Counted from the stretch's first letter, positions 19,301-27,269 are shown. The stretch is 64,000 bases of DNA from Methylobacterium platani (GCF_001653715.1 NZ_LWHQ01000010.1:62578-126577); one strand, 5' to 3'. Numbers and translations: made by a program. The notes: generated by a model not told the origin, from the sequence alone.

Positions 19301-21513
19301 CCGTTGTCGGTCGAGACCTCGACGCCTGCGACCACGCCGCCGACGTCGCTCGCCGTCCCCGTGATGGTCACGGTCTTGAACGCCGCCACGGTGGTGCCGG
19401 CGCTCGGCGTGGTGATGGTCGAGGTCGGCGCGGTGCGGTCGGTCGAGGCGGTGGCGGGCTTCAGGTTGGGGTCGAGGGTTCCCGGCTGGATGCCCATGTC
19501 GGCCAGCAGGTTGACCATCGCCTGCTGGATCCGCGGGTCGGTCGGCGTCGCCTCGTTGTCGTGGTTGGCCGACAGGCCCCACGACCAGTAGACGCTGCCG
19601 GCGCCGAAGACGAGGGCGCCGCTCGGGGCGCGGTAGAGCGTCAGGCTGTGCGTCGCCGTACCCTTGCCGGTGGTGTTGCCGTAATCCTGGAGGTACGTCG
19701 TCTCGTCGACCGTGGTCGAGGACAGGCGCACCAGCCCGGCCGGCGCCGAGGCGTTGTCGGGCGCCTCGTCCCACTCGTAGCCGAGATAGTTCTTGTTGAG
19801 CGAGGCGGTCTGCCCCGGCTGCAGGTTGGCGACGCTGGTATTGCGCCAGAAGCGCAGGTTGGCGTCGTCGTAGGGCACCTGGATCGTGTCGAGGACGTAG
19901 GAATCGACCTGGAAGATCGTGCCCGTGAGGGCATTCTCGGGATTGTTGTTGCCGATCGTCCCGGCCGGCCCGCGGGGATCGCGGAAGGTGCCGGTCCATT
20001 GGTTGGTCGGGTCGAGGTCCTGGTTCGCCCCCCAGGTCTCCTTGTACGAGACCAGCGTGCGGTACGGCGTGGCGTCGCTGCTGATGCTGTTGGAGAACCG
20101 CGTGCGCCAGTAGACCTCGTTGCCGCTCCAGAACGACAGGTTGACGCCGGCGTCCCGCGCCGCCTCGACGTTGGTGCGCTGCTGGCCCGACCAGTACTCG
20201 TCGTGGCCGACGTCGAGATACATCTTGTGATTCTTGATCAGGGCGCCGTTGCGGTCGGCATCGACGCCCGACATGTACGAGACGTCGTAGCCGTTCTGCT
20301 CGAGCCACATGATCGCCGGGAACTCGGCGCCGTAGATGTAGTCCTGCGGACCGGCCGCGAGGCCGCCGCCGCGCGTGGTGATCGGGCGGTTGTAGCTCAC
20401 CGCGTAGGCCCGGCCTCCACCCTGGCCGGTGGCCGGGCCGTTGCCGCCGTAGAAGTTGGCGCCGCCCCAGGGGTTGTAGGCCTGCCAGGTCTGGTCGGCG
20501 GTCTGGAAGATGACGTCGCTGCGGCTCGAATCGTCGCGGACGATGAACGGGATCTCGTTGACGCCCGCCGTCCCGTCCTGGCGCGTCAGCTTGGCGATGT
20601 AGACGCCCGAGACCGCGTCCGCCGGCACGCTCCACGACGCCGAGACCGACCAGTTGCCGGCATCGACGAGGCCGGTCGAGGCGTCGCGCAGGGGGGCGGG
20701 CTGGTTCTGCACCCCGGTATGCTGGATCGTGTCGATCTTGCGCGCGCCCAGGCCGCCGTAATAGCCGAGCCGGTAGATGTCGATCCGGTAGTTGTTCGAG
20801 TCGGTGTTGATCTTGAAGCTGACGGTGTTGCCGACGTTCGTGCTGATGTCGGTGGCGAAGCCCTCGATGTTGCTGTCGCCGGCGCCGTCGATGCCCCACT
20901 CGCTGACCGGGTTGCCGGTCTTCTGGTTCTCGAGAACGATCTTGTTCGCGGTGGTGGCGGCCGTCGTGCCGGTGCTCGTGGTGGCCAGCGACGTGGTCGC
21001 GAAGCTGGTGGCGGGCTTCTGCGCGGCGACCGCCGTGGTGATCGGGCCGCTCAGGGTCGCGATCTGGGTCTTCGACGGACCGGCCGCGGCGGTCTCCGCC
21101 CCGCCGGGCAAGGTGGTGGCGGCGCCCATCGGCGCGCCGCTGCCGTAGCCGGGCAGCTGCCCGTTCGACGACAGGATGCTGCTCGCCCCCATTTCGAGGA
21201 TGCGGGACGGGCAGTTCACGTAACCGCAGGTGCCGCAGCAGAACGCCACGTTCTGCGCCGCCGCCGCCGAGCCCGGGGTGATCGCGAGGTCCTTGATGGT
21301 CTGGGCCGGGGCCGTCGTGTCGGGCAGGCCGCTCGAGCCGACCGGCGCGGCGGCGATCAACGCGGCGACCTTGCCGGCGGCGCCCGCCTCCTCCGTCGAG
21401 TCCGCGCCTGCAGGAACCTGCTCGGCCGGAGCCGGGACCCCGGACGATGCATTGCTGCCGGCCTGAACGGGATTGAACGTCGAATCGACGGTCGTCTCGT
21501 CCGAATAAAGCAT
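16303..21513 (-). CDS. Giant repeat protein: dimethylformamidase-beta-like core, Ig-like, DUF4082 and cadherin-like domains
   Basis: This 1736-residue protein has no Sec signal. Residues 1-185 are low-complexity Ala/Thr/Ser with one Cys cluster (CCGTCGYVNC, about residue 92). Residues about 188-675 resemble the beta subunit of N,N-dimethylformamidase (YRIDIYRLGYYGGLGARKI, then LDVGHDEYWSGQQR and SFWSGNEVYWR). An Ig-like domain with SDVGGVVAGVEVSTDNGVTW spans about 690-790. Four DUF4082 modules (GVKFQSSTAGTVSAIKFYKG) alternate with three cadherin-like modules (LLANDTDPNGDPLTVTGVTS). With an exporter and adaptor downstream and no N-terminal signal, type I secretion is likely, but no RTX nonapeptides are seen. 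The ATG at 21513 is chosen over an in-frame start at 21606 because the extra 31 residues look like shadow sequence. Catalytic activity is unproven. Confidence 0.9.
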   Translation of the reverse strand: MLYSDETTVDSTFNPVQAGSNASSGVPAPAEQVPAGADSTEEAGAAGKVAALIAAAPVGSSGLPDTTAPAQTIKDLAITPGSAAAAQNVAFCCGTCGYVNCPSRILEMGASSILSSNGQLPGYGSGAPMGAATTLPGGAETAAAGPSKTQIATLSGPITTAVAAQKPATSFATTSLATTSTGTTAATTANKIVLENQKTGNPVSEWGIDGAGDSNIEGFATDISTNVGNTVSFKINTDSNNYRIDIYRLGYYGGLGARKIDTIQHTGVQNQPAPLRDASTGLVDAGNWSVSASWSVPADAVSGVYIAKLTRQDGTAGVNEIPFIVRDDSSRSDVIFQTADQTWQAYNPWGGANFYGGNGPATGQGGGRAYAVSYNRPITTRGGGLAAGPQDYIYGAEFPAIMWLEQNGYDVSYMSGVDADRNGALIKNHKMYLDVGHDEYWSGQQRTNVEAARDAGVNLSFWSGNEVYWRTRFSNSISSDATPYRTLVSYKETWGANQDLDPTNQWTGTFRDPRGPAGTIGNNNPENALTGTIFQVDSYVLDTIQVPYDDANLRFWRNTSVANLQPGQTASLNKNYLGYEWDEAPDNASAPAGLVRLSSTTVDETTYLQDYGNTTGKGTATHSLTLYRAPSGALVFGAGSVYWSWGLSANHDNEATPTDPRIQQAMVNLLADMGIQPGTLDPNLKPATASTDRTAPTSTITTPSAGTTVAAFKTVTITGTASDVGGVVAGVEVSTDNGVTWRAATGDENWSYTFAPQVGGTYVIRSRATDDSVNLESPSAGRTLTVTAPTAQTLFSGSAKPQVINTADTDPIELGVQFQSSTAGTISGIRFYKGSQDMGTHTGTLWSSTGQKLATTTFTGETTDGWQTATFSTPVTISPGTTYTASYHTDRGHYSSNVGYFTTPVTSGSLTASTNNGVFVYGSTSAFPTQTFQNSNFWVDVLFNPGGTTTNQAPTAVNDTGPAVTQNTPVTFSTSTLLANDTDPNGDPLTVTGVTSGTGGTATLNTTNATVTFTPTTGFTGAANFTYAISDGRGGTASASVALTVSPPGTGPVSLFPIGTPATTNTNDTSPVELGVKFQSSTAGTVSAIKFYKGTLDTGTHTGTLWSSSGQKLATVTFANETASGWQTATFSSPVALTAGTTYTASYHTNAGRYSTTNNGFASPVTSGPLTAPSSGNGVYAYGATSAFPTQTFQNTNYWVDVVFNPGGTTTNQAPTANNDTGPAVTQNTPVTFSTSTLLANDTDPNGDPLTVTGVTSGTGGTATLNTTNATVTFTPTTGFTGAANFTYAISDGRGGTASASVALTVSATGTGPVSLFPTGTPATTNTNDTSPVELGVKFQSSTAGTVSAIKFYKGTLDTGTHTGTLWSSTGQALATATFANETASGWQTATFSSPVTLTAGTTYTASYHTNAGRYSTTNNGFASPVTSGPLTAPSSGNGVYAYGATSTLPTQTFQNTNYWVDVVFNPNSSAANQAPTANNDTGPAVTRNTPVTFSTSTLLANDTDPNGDPLTVTGVTSGTGGTATLNTTNATVTFTPTTGFTGAANFTYAISDGHGGTASASVALTVSATGSGPVSLFPTGTPATTNTNDTSPVELGVKFQSSTSGTVSAIKFYKGTLDTGTHTGTLWSSSGQALATATFTDETASGWQTATFSSPVALTAGTTYTASYHTNAGRYSTTSNGFANAVTSGSLTAPASDSSGGNGVFAYGSTSLFPTQSYNRSNYWVDVVFNPSAAA
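16309..19150 (-). repeat. 783-base tandem repeat units (DUF4082 + cadherin-like)
   Basis: The same sequence recurs at spacing of exactly 783 bases (261 codons): equivalent positions are 16679, 17462, 18245 and 19028. Four DUF4082 modules and three cadherin-like spacers make up the array. The three left-hand (C-terminal) units are nearly identical at DNA level, for example around 16890-17000, 17675-17785 and 18455-18565. The unit nearest the Ig-like domain has diverged. Such identity indicates recent duplication or gene conversion, and copy number may vary between strains. Confidence 0.9.
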
Positions 21514-22338
21514 GGCATCTGCTTTCGACAGGAAGGATTCGCAGTGGACGTCACTGTCACATTGGAGACTGCATTGTGGAAGGAGCCTTAGGCCGGCTGC
21601 GCACACAGCCTTTCGAGGTGGGCGAGAGCGGGTGCCTACGCCTTTCGGCGATGTTTCGGGCGCGGCCGGTCCGCGCTTTGAATCGGCAATCTTTGCCGCC
21701 GGCGCGACGCCGCATCACTCCGTGACGGGAGCGGCTCTGCAAGTCTTCGGGTGTATCGGATGCCGCCTGTTCTTCGAACCGCCAATCCACGCCTCCGGCA
21801 TGACTGCATGGTGGGCGAGGGTGATCTGCCCGGCGGTCCGGCCCGGCGCAGTCGACCGACAGCTTCGCTGCGCTGAGCCGGCGGAAACATCACCGCTCGC
21901 GAAAGGGCGTGCCATTTCGGGACGATCATTCATCTTGAGTACGGATGGAAAGCTGAGCTGTTGGACAGCGGCATGGACCGGTCGGCACCCCGCCAATACG
22001 GCCGAGTTGCTGCATTGCGCCAATACGCGGAGAGTTGTCGCGGCAGATCACTTGGCCGGTCGACCTGCAGCTGCTGCTTCGCCCGCCATTCACTCGCCGA
22101 TCCTTCCACGGACGAATCGGCGAATCACGCGCTCGCGCGCATTCGGCACAGGATTATTTGAACAAGTATCGACAAGACTACGATTATTAACCCAGGCTTG
22201 ACAGGCAAGCATTGCTACTTATTTTCTGCGTTGCGCATCGGATCGGGCCCCGGACGGGCCCGGATCTTCTCGCGATGATGCATTGCTGCCGCCGCGTCCT
22301 GCGGTCCGGCTGCCTTTCCATAGAACCGGAAGTGATAC
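21514..22338. other. Divergent control region between the two secretion units
   Basis: These 825 bases have no credible gene and are less GC-rich than the flanks, especially 22130-22230. The region must hold the promoters of both the giant-protein unit (leftward) and the xylan-binding-module unit (rightward). A possible rightward promoter is listed separately. The 15-base word GATGCATTGCTGCCG occurs here at 22277-22291 and again at 21446-21460 inside the start of the giant gene, in the same orientation. I see no tRNA, IS end or long palindrome. Confidence 0.5.
22198..22225 (+). promoter_or_regulatory. Candidate promoter for the 22339 gene
   Basis: TTGACA at 22198-22203 is followed after 16 bases by TATTTT at 22220-22225, a fair -35/-10 pair in a locally AT-rich patch. 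It would give a leader of about 105 bases before the ATG at 22339. This is sequence resemblance only. Confidence 0.35.
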
Positions 22339-23730
22339 ATGGCTTATGAAACGGTCGCGCAGCCTTTTGCGCCGAGCAGCATTTGGAACACCCCGATCGG
22401 GTCCAGTGCCCAGTTCCAGGCCGCATCCGGAGCGCAGACCGCCTCCATCCAGCATCAGGCCGGTGTGAACACCTGGATCGGCCAGGACGCGATTCCGATC
22501 TACCAGGCCAAGTCGACCGACCCGATGGCGACCTGGAGCTTCGAAGGCCGCGCCACCAACACCGACTGGACCTTCGGCGGCCCGTCGTCGAACGGCACGT
22601 TCCAGATGCGGACGCCGACCGACCTGCAGTTCAAGACCGGTGACGGCTGGGCGATCATCGTCTCCGAGGACGGCCAGCACTACATCGAGACCTGGCTCGG
22701 CGCGAAGACCGGCGCCAACAGCTACCACGCCACCTACCTGGCCGAGAACACCGTGACGGGTGACGGCATCGCCAACGTGCCGGGCGCGCACGAGGGCATC
22801 CGCGCCGCCGGCATGTCGCTGATGGGCGGCGTGGTGCAGAAGTCGGACCTCGATGCGGGTCACATCGACCACGCCGTCGCGATGGCGATCGCCACGACCC
22901 AGGCCGGCAGCCAGAGCACGCCCTACGTCTGGCCGGCGACCACCGCCGACAGCAACACCAGCGGCTACTCGGGCAGCATCCCGCTCGGCTCGCTGTTCGC
23001 GATCCCCAAGGACGTCGACCTGACGAAGATCGGCATCACGACCTCCGAGGGCATGGCGCTGGCCAAGGCCTACCAGAACTACGGCGGCTACGTCACCGAC
23101 ACGTCCGGCCCGAACACGATGCAGCTCGCCTACCTCGAGCAGGGCGTCAGCCAGAGCCAGGCCGACAACCTGTTCAAGGACATGAACGCGATCCGCTCGC
23201 ACCTCGAGCTGGTCACGAACAACACCGCCGCGACCCCGGCCGGCGGCGGCGACCACACGGTGACCGGCACCACCACCACGACGGCCCCCGCCCCGACGAC
23301 GACCGCACCCGCGACGACGACGACGACGGCGCCGGCCACCACCACGACGACCGGCAGCACGGCGCAGCCGAGCGTCAGCCTCGGCAGCGGCTCCGACCAG
23401 CTGCTCCTGAAGATCAGCCAGGACGCCCTCTGGGGCGACGCCAAGTACACGATCTCGGTCGACGGCAAGCAGATCGGAGGGGTCCAGACCGCTCATGCCC
23501 TGCACGGCTCCGGCCAGTCGGACCTGATCTCCGTGCGCGGCGACTGGGCCCAGGGCAACCACGACGTCGCGGTGAACTTCATCAACGACGTCTGGGCCGG
23601 CCAGGGCCGCGGCGACCGCAACCTCTACGTCGACAGCGCCACCTATCACGGCCAGGACGTGGCGGGCGCCCATCTCAGCCTGATGAACAACGGCGCCCAG
23701 CACTTCACCTTCCACGACTACCTCGTCTGA
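22339..23730 (+). CDS. Probable secreted protein with C-terminal xylan-binding-like module
   Basis: This 463-residue protein has no Sec signal peptide. Residues 1-300 form a domain I cannot name confidently; it begins PFAPSSIWNTPIGSSAQF and contains GAHEGIRAAGMSLMGGVVQK. The SIWNTPIG opening is found in several secreted bacterial proteins I recall, of unknown activity. A Thr/Pro/Ala linker at about 305-342 leads to a module with ISVDGKQIGGVQTAHALHGS, RGDWAQGNHDVAVNFINDVW and DRNLYVDSATYHGQ. That is the pattern of the calcium-dependent xylan-binding domain (CBM36/60-like). CGGAAG lies before the ATG. The PrtD-type exporter and adaptor follow on the same strand, so this is the likely cargo of system 2. 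Plant cell wall or exopolysaccharide binding is inferred. Confidence 0.85.
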   Translation: MAYETVAQPFAPSSIWNTPIGSSAQFQAASGAQTASIQHQAGVNTWIGQDAIPIYQAKSTDPMATWSFEGRATNTDWTFGGPSSNGTFQMRTPTDLQFKTGDGWAIIVSEDGQHYIETWLGAKTGANSYHATYLAENTVTGDGIANVPGAHEGIRAAGMSLMGGVVQKSDLDAGHIDHAVAMAIATTQAGSQSTPYVWPATTADSNTSGYSGSIPLGSLFAIPKDVDLTKIGITTSEGMALAKAYQNYGGYVTDTSGPNTMQLAYLEQGVSQSQADNLFKDMNAIRSHLELVTNNTAATPAGGGDHTVTGTTTTTAPAPTTTAPATTTTTAPATTTTTGSTAQPSVSLGSGSDQLLLKISQDALWGDAKYTISVDGKQIGGVQTAHALHGSGQSDLISVRGDWAQGNHDVAVNFINDVWAGQGRGDRNLYVDSATYHGQDVAGAHLSLMNNGAQHFTFHDYLV

Positions 23731-23741
23731 GGATCGTGACG

Positions 23742-23775
23742 CCCCGCCCGCCGGTCCGTGGACCGGCGGGCGGGG
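23742..23775 (+). terminator. 16-bp hairpin between cargo gene and exporter
   Basis: CCCCGCCCGCCGGTCC (23742-23757) and GGACCGGCGGGCGGGG (23760-23775) are perfect reverse complements, 11 bases after the cargo stop. There is no T-run. A structure here could stabilise the cargo mRNA or reduce read-through, so that more cargo than exporter is made, as known for hlyCA/hlyBD. Confidence 0.55.
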
Positions 23776-23897
23776 TCCCGTACCGGCGGCGTCCCCGCCG
23801 GCACACCATCCCCCGCATCGACGCGCCGCCGCCGCCGTCCGAGCCCTCCGGGCCCGCCGGCGGCCGCCGCGCGCCGCCACACGGAGCCCGCCATCCC

Positions 23898-25850
23898 GTG
23901 ACCGTCACCGCCCCCCGCCCGACGCGGCCCGATTCCCTCCGGCGCGCCTGCGCCGCCGCCCTCGACATCGCCGGGCCGGCCCTGCGCCGCCTGCGCGCCG
24001 AGATGCCGTCCGCCGGAGAGGGCGCCCCCGCCGCTCCCGGCGAGGGCCTGCGGCACGACGCGCTCGCCGCCTTCGGCCTCGGGCGGTCCCGGGCCGGCTC
24101 GGCCCCGCCGATCGTCGCGGCCCTGGCGCAGCTGCGCCACGTCGTCATCGGCGTCGCGGTGCTCAGCGGCGCCGTCAACCTGCTGGCGCTCGCCGGCTCG
24201 TTCTACATGCTCGAGGTCTACGACCGGGTGATCCCGAGCCGCAGCGTGGCGACGCTGGTCGGCCTCAGCCTGATCGTGCTGGTGCTCTATCTCGGCCAGG
24301 GCTTCTTCGACCTGATCCGGTCGCGCCTGCTCCTGCGGGCGGGCCGGGCCTTCGACGAGGCGCTGAGCCGGCGGGTCTTCCGCGCCATCGTGACCCTGCC
24401 TCTGCGCGGCCGGCCCGAGGCCGACGGCCTGCGGCCGATGCGCGACCTCGACCAGATCCGCTCCGCGCTGGCGGGCGGGGGCCCGGGCGCGCTGTTCGAC
24501 CTGCCCTGGGTCCCGGTCTATCTCGGCCTGCTCTTCGCCTTCCACGTCTGGATCGGGCTCACCACCCTCGTCGGCGCGCTGGCGCTCGTCGGCCTGACGA
24601 TCCTGGCCGAGGTCCTCACCCGCCACCATGCCCGCGACGCCCGCGAGGCGGCGGCGGCCCGCGGCTTCGTCGCCGAATCGAGCCGGCGCAACGCCGAGAC
24701 GGTGCGGGCGCTGGGCATGGAGCCCGACCTCGCCGGCCTGTGGGCCCGGGTCAACGCCGCCTCGCACGCCACCCAGGAGCGCACCGCCGAGATCACCGGG
24801 GCGATCCACAACGCCTCGAAGGTGCTGCGGGTGGTGCTGCAATCGGCGGTGCTCGGCGTCGGCGCCTTCCTGGTGATCCGCCAGGAGGCCACCGCCGGCG
24901 TCATCATCGCCGGCTCGATCCTCAGCGCCCGGGCGCTGGCGCCGATCGATCAGGCGATCGGCTACTGGAAGACCTTCTCCGCCGCCCGCGAGTGCTGGCG
25001 CCATCTCGGCGCCGCCCTCGAGGCCGCCGGCGCGGAGCCCGAGGGCCTGTCCCTGCCGGCGCCGTGCCGGACCCTGACCGTCGAGCAGGCAAGCGTCGCC
25101 CCGCCCGGAAGCCAGCGCCTCACCGTCCTCGACGTCGGCCTGACGCTGCAGGCCGGGCAGGGGCTCGGCATCGTCGGCCACAGCGCTTCGGGCAAGTCGT
25201 CGCTCGCGCGCCTCCTCGTCGGGATCTGGGCCCCGTTCCGCGGGGTGGTGCGCCTCGACGGCGCCCGCCTCGACCAGTGGCGGCCCCACGAGCTCGGCCG
25301 CCACGTCGGCTACCTGCCCCAGGAGGTCGAGCTGTTCCCCGGCACGGTGGCGGCCAACATCGCGCGCTTCCGGCCCGGCGCCGAGGCCGAGGGAATCATC
25401 GCGGCCGCCAAGGCCGCCCGGGTCCACGACCTGATCCTGGGGCTGCCGGAGGGCTACCAGACCCAGATCGGCGAGCGCGGCGCGCTGCTCTCGGCCGGCC
25501 AGCGCCAGCGTCTGGCGCTCGCCCGCGCGCTCTACGGCGACCCCTTCCTGGTGGTGCTCGACGAGCCGAACGCCAATCTCGACCAGGAGGGCGAGGCCGC
25601 CCTCACCGAGGCGATCGCCGGGGTGCGGGAGCGCGGCGGCATCGTGGTGGTGATCGCCCACCGGCCGAGCGCGCTCGCCGCCCTCGACCAGGTGATGGTG
25701 ATGGCGCATGGCCGCGTCCAGGCGCTCGGCCCCCGCGACGAGATCCTGCCGACCCTCACCCGGCCGCGCGCGATGCCCGCCGCCCCGTCGGGATTCGCCG
25801 CCGGCTTCGTTCCTTTGAGCCTCAAGGTCGCCCAGGGAGGGCGTTCGTGA
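23898..25850 (+). CDS. Type I secretion permease/ATPase, PrtD family (system 2)
   Basis: This 650-residue exporter has no C39-like domain. After about 75 variable residues come six membrane helices (VIGVAVLSGAVNLLALAGSF, then YMLEVYDRVIPSRSVATL, which is typical of PrtD/LapB-like proteins). The ATPase has Walker A GHSASGKSSLARLLVG, signature LLSAGQRQRLALARAL with the SAGQ variant usual in PrtD, Walker B FLVVLDEPNANLDQEG, and switch His in VVIAHRPSALA. GTG 23898 is the most downstream plausible start; an open frame extends back to 23736 but reads as proline-rich shadow. It is followed by the adaptor with a TGATG overlap. Unlike system 1 it follows the protease/lipase/S-layer exporter pattern. 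Confidence 0.93.
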   Translation: MTVTAPRPTRPDSLRRACAAALDIAGPALRRLRAEMPSAGEGAPAAPGEGLRHDALAAFGLGRSRAGSAPPIVAALAQLRHVVIGVAVLSGAVNLLALAGSFYMLEVYDRVIPSRSVATLVGLSLIVLVLYLGQGFFDLIRSRLLLRAGRAFDEALSRRVFRAIVTLPLRGRPEADGLRPMRDLDQIRSALAGGGPGALFDLPWVPVYLGLLFAFHVWIGLTTLVGALALVGLTILAEVLTRHHARDAREAAAARGFVAESSRRNAETVRALGMEPDLAGLWARVNAASHATQERTAEITGAIHNASKVLRVVLQSAVLGVGAFLVIRQEATAGVIIAGSILSARALAPIDQAIGYWKTFSAARECWRHLGAALEAAGAEPEGLSLPAPCRTLTVEQASVAPPGSQRLTVLDVGLTLQAGQGLGIVGHSASGKSSLARLLVGIWAPFRGVVRLDGARLDQWRPHELGRHVGYLPQEVELFPGTVAANIARFRPGAEAEGIIAAAKAARVHDLILGLPEGYQTQIGERGALLSAGQRQRLALARALYGDPFLVVLDEPNANLDQEGEAALTEAIAGVRERGGIVVVIAHRPSALAALDQVMVMAHGRVQALGPRDEILPTLTRPRAMPAAPSGFAAGFVPLSLKVAQGGRS

Positions 25851-27175
25851 TGAACCCGATCAGCCCCGAGGCCCGCATCGCGCCCGCGACCCAGGCCTCG
25901 ATCCGCCGCCACCTGCTGGCGAGCGCGGTCGGCGGCGCGCTGCTGTTCGTCGGCGCCGGCGGCTGGGCCGCCACGGCGGAATTCTCCGGCGCCGTCGTCA
26001 CCGCCGGCACGCTGGTGGTCGAGTCCGACGTCAAGAAGGTGCAGCACCCGACCGGGGGCGTCGTCGGCGAGCTCCGGGTGAAGAACGGCGACCGGGTCGC
26101 GGCCGGCGACGTGCTGCTGCGCCTCGACGAGACGGTGCTGCAGGCCAACCTCGCCATCGTCACCCGCTCGATCGACGAATCGACCGCCCGCCGGGCCCGC
26201 CTCGACGCCGAGCGCGACGGGGCCGCCGACGTGACCTTCCCGGCCGAGCTGGCCGCCCGGGCCGCCGACCCGGTGGTCGCCGGGCTGATGAACGGCGAGC
26301 GCCGGCTGTTCCAGACGAGGGCTAGCGCCCGCGAGGGCCAGAAGTCCCAGCTCGCCGAGCGGGTCGGCCAGCTCGACGAGCAGATCCGCGGCCTCGACGA
26401 GCAGATCGCCGCCAAGGTCCGGGAGATCGTCCTGATCGAGCGGGAGCTCGGCGGCGTGCGCGACCTGTGGGAGAAGAAGCTGGTGCCGATCCAGCGGGTG
26501 AGCGCGCTCGAGCGCGACCTCGCGCGGCTGGAGGGCGAGAAGGGGACGCTGGTCTCGACCATCGCCCAGGTGCGCGGCCGGATCACCGAGACGCGGCTGC
26601 AGATCCTGCAGATCGACCAGGACCTGCGCACCGAGGTCGGCAAGGAGCTGGCCGAGATTCGCAGCAAGATGTCGGAATACGCCGAGCGGCGCATCACCGC
26701 CCAGGATCAGCTCAAGCGCGTCGAGATCCGCGCGCCGCAGGACGGGCTGGTGCACCAGCTCGCGGTCCACACCGTGGGCGGCGTGGTGGCGCCGGGTGCC
26801 GAGATCATGCAGATCGTGCCGACCGCCGATCACCTGACCGTCGAGGCGAAGCTCGCGCCCCAGGACATCGATCAGGTCCATCTCGGCCAGGTGGCGTCGC
26901 TGCGGTTCTCGGCCTTCAACCAGCGCACGACGCCGGTCGTCACGGGCGCAGTGTCGCGGATCTCGCCCGATCTGACCATCGACCCGCGCACCGGCCAGGG
27001 CATGTTCACCACCCGCGTCTCGGTCCCGGACAGCGAGCTGAAGCGCCTCGGCGCGGTGAAGCTCAGCCCCGGCATGCCGGTCGAGGCCTTCATCCAGACG
27101 GAGAGCCGCACGGTGCTGAGCTTCTTCATCAAGCCGCTCGCCGATCAGGTCGCCCGGGCGTTCCGGGAGAAATGA
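25850..27175 (+). CDS. Type I secretion adaptor, HlyD/PrtE family (system 2)
   Basis: This 441-residue membrane fusion protein has one N-terminal membrane helix (LLASAVGGALLFVGAGGWAA). The lipoyl half-motif VQHPTGGVVGELRVKNGDRV and the coiled coil (QKSQLAERVGQLDEQIRGLD) follow. VEIRAPQDGLVHQLAVHTVG is the second lipoyl half, and the end MPVEAFIQTESRTVLSFFIK is diagnostic for the PrtE/LapC group. AGGGAGG lies about 10 bases before the ATG at 25850, which overlaps the exporter stop. Closely followed by a strong hairpin, it ends the unit. The two adaptors in this locus (493 and 441 residues) share architecture but little sequence, so they are not a local duplication. Confidence 0.93.
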   Translation: MNPISPEARIAPATQASIRRHLLASAVGGALLFVGAGGWAATAEFSGAVVTAGTLVVESDVKKVQHPTGGVVGELRVKNGDRVAAGDVLLRLDETVLQANLAIVTRSIDESTARRARLDAERDGAADVTFPAELAARAADPVVAGLMNGERRLFQTRASAREGQKSQLAERVGQLDEQIRGLDEQIAAKVREIVLIERELGGVRDLWEKKLVPIQRVSALERDLARLEGEKGTLVSTIAQVRGRITETRLQILQIDQDLRTEVGKELAEIRSKMSEYAERRITAQDQLKRVEIRAPQDGLVHQLAVHTVGGVVAPGAEIMQIVPTADHLTVEAKLAPQDIDQVHLGQVASLRFSAFNQRTTPVVTGAVSRISPDLTIDPRTGQGMFTTRVSVPDSELKRLGAVKLSPGMPVEAFIQTESRTVLSFFIKPLADQVARAFREK

Positions 27176-27225
27176 GCCCGGAGTGGCCAGGGCCGGCAGA
27201 AGCGAGGACCGGGAGAGGCGAGGGC

Positions 27226-27259
27226 GAGAAGGCCCGTCCCGCGAGGGACGGGCCTTCTC
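27226..27259 (+). terminator. Terminator after system 2
   Basis: GAGAAGGCCCGTCCC (27226-27240) and GGGACGGGCCTTCTC (27245-27259) form a perfect 15-bp stem with loop GCGA, 50 bases past the adaptor stop. No long T-run follows. It may serve both strands, since the small minus-strand frame at 27270 converges on it. Confidence 0.7.
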
Positions 27260-27269
27260 GCATGTTCCG

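Noticed and set aside
16504..21591. A 1695-codon open frame on the plus strand opposite the giant repeat protein
   Set aside because: It mirrors the 783-base repeats in a complementary frame, is Arg/Gly/Ala-rich without domain resemblance, and is explained by GC-biased third positions of the real gene.
23245..23365. Short direct repeats (ACG/ACC-rich) as a CRISPR or microsatellite
   Set aside because: They encode the Thr/Pro/Ala linker of the secreted protein in frame; irregular unit length and no spacers.
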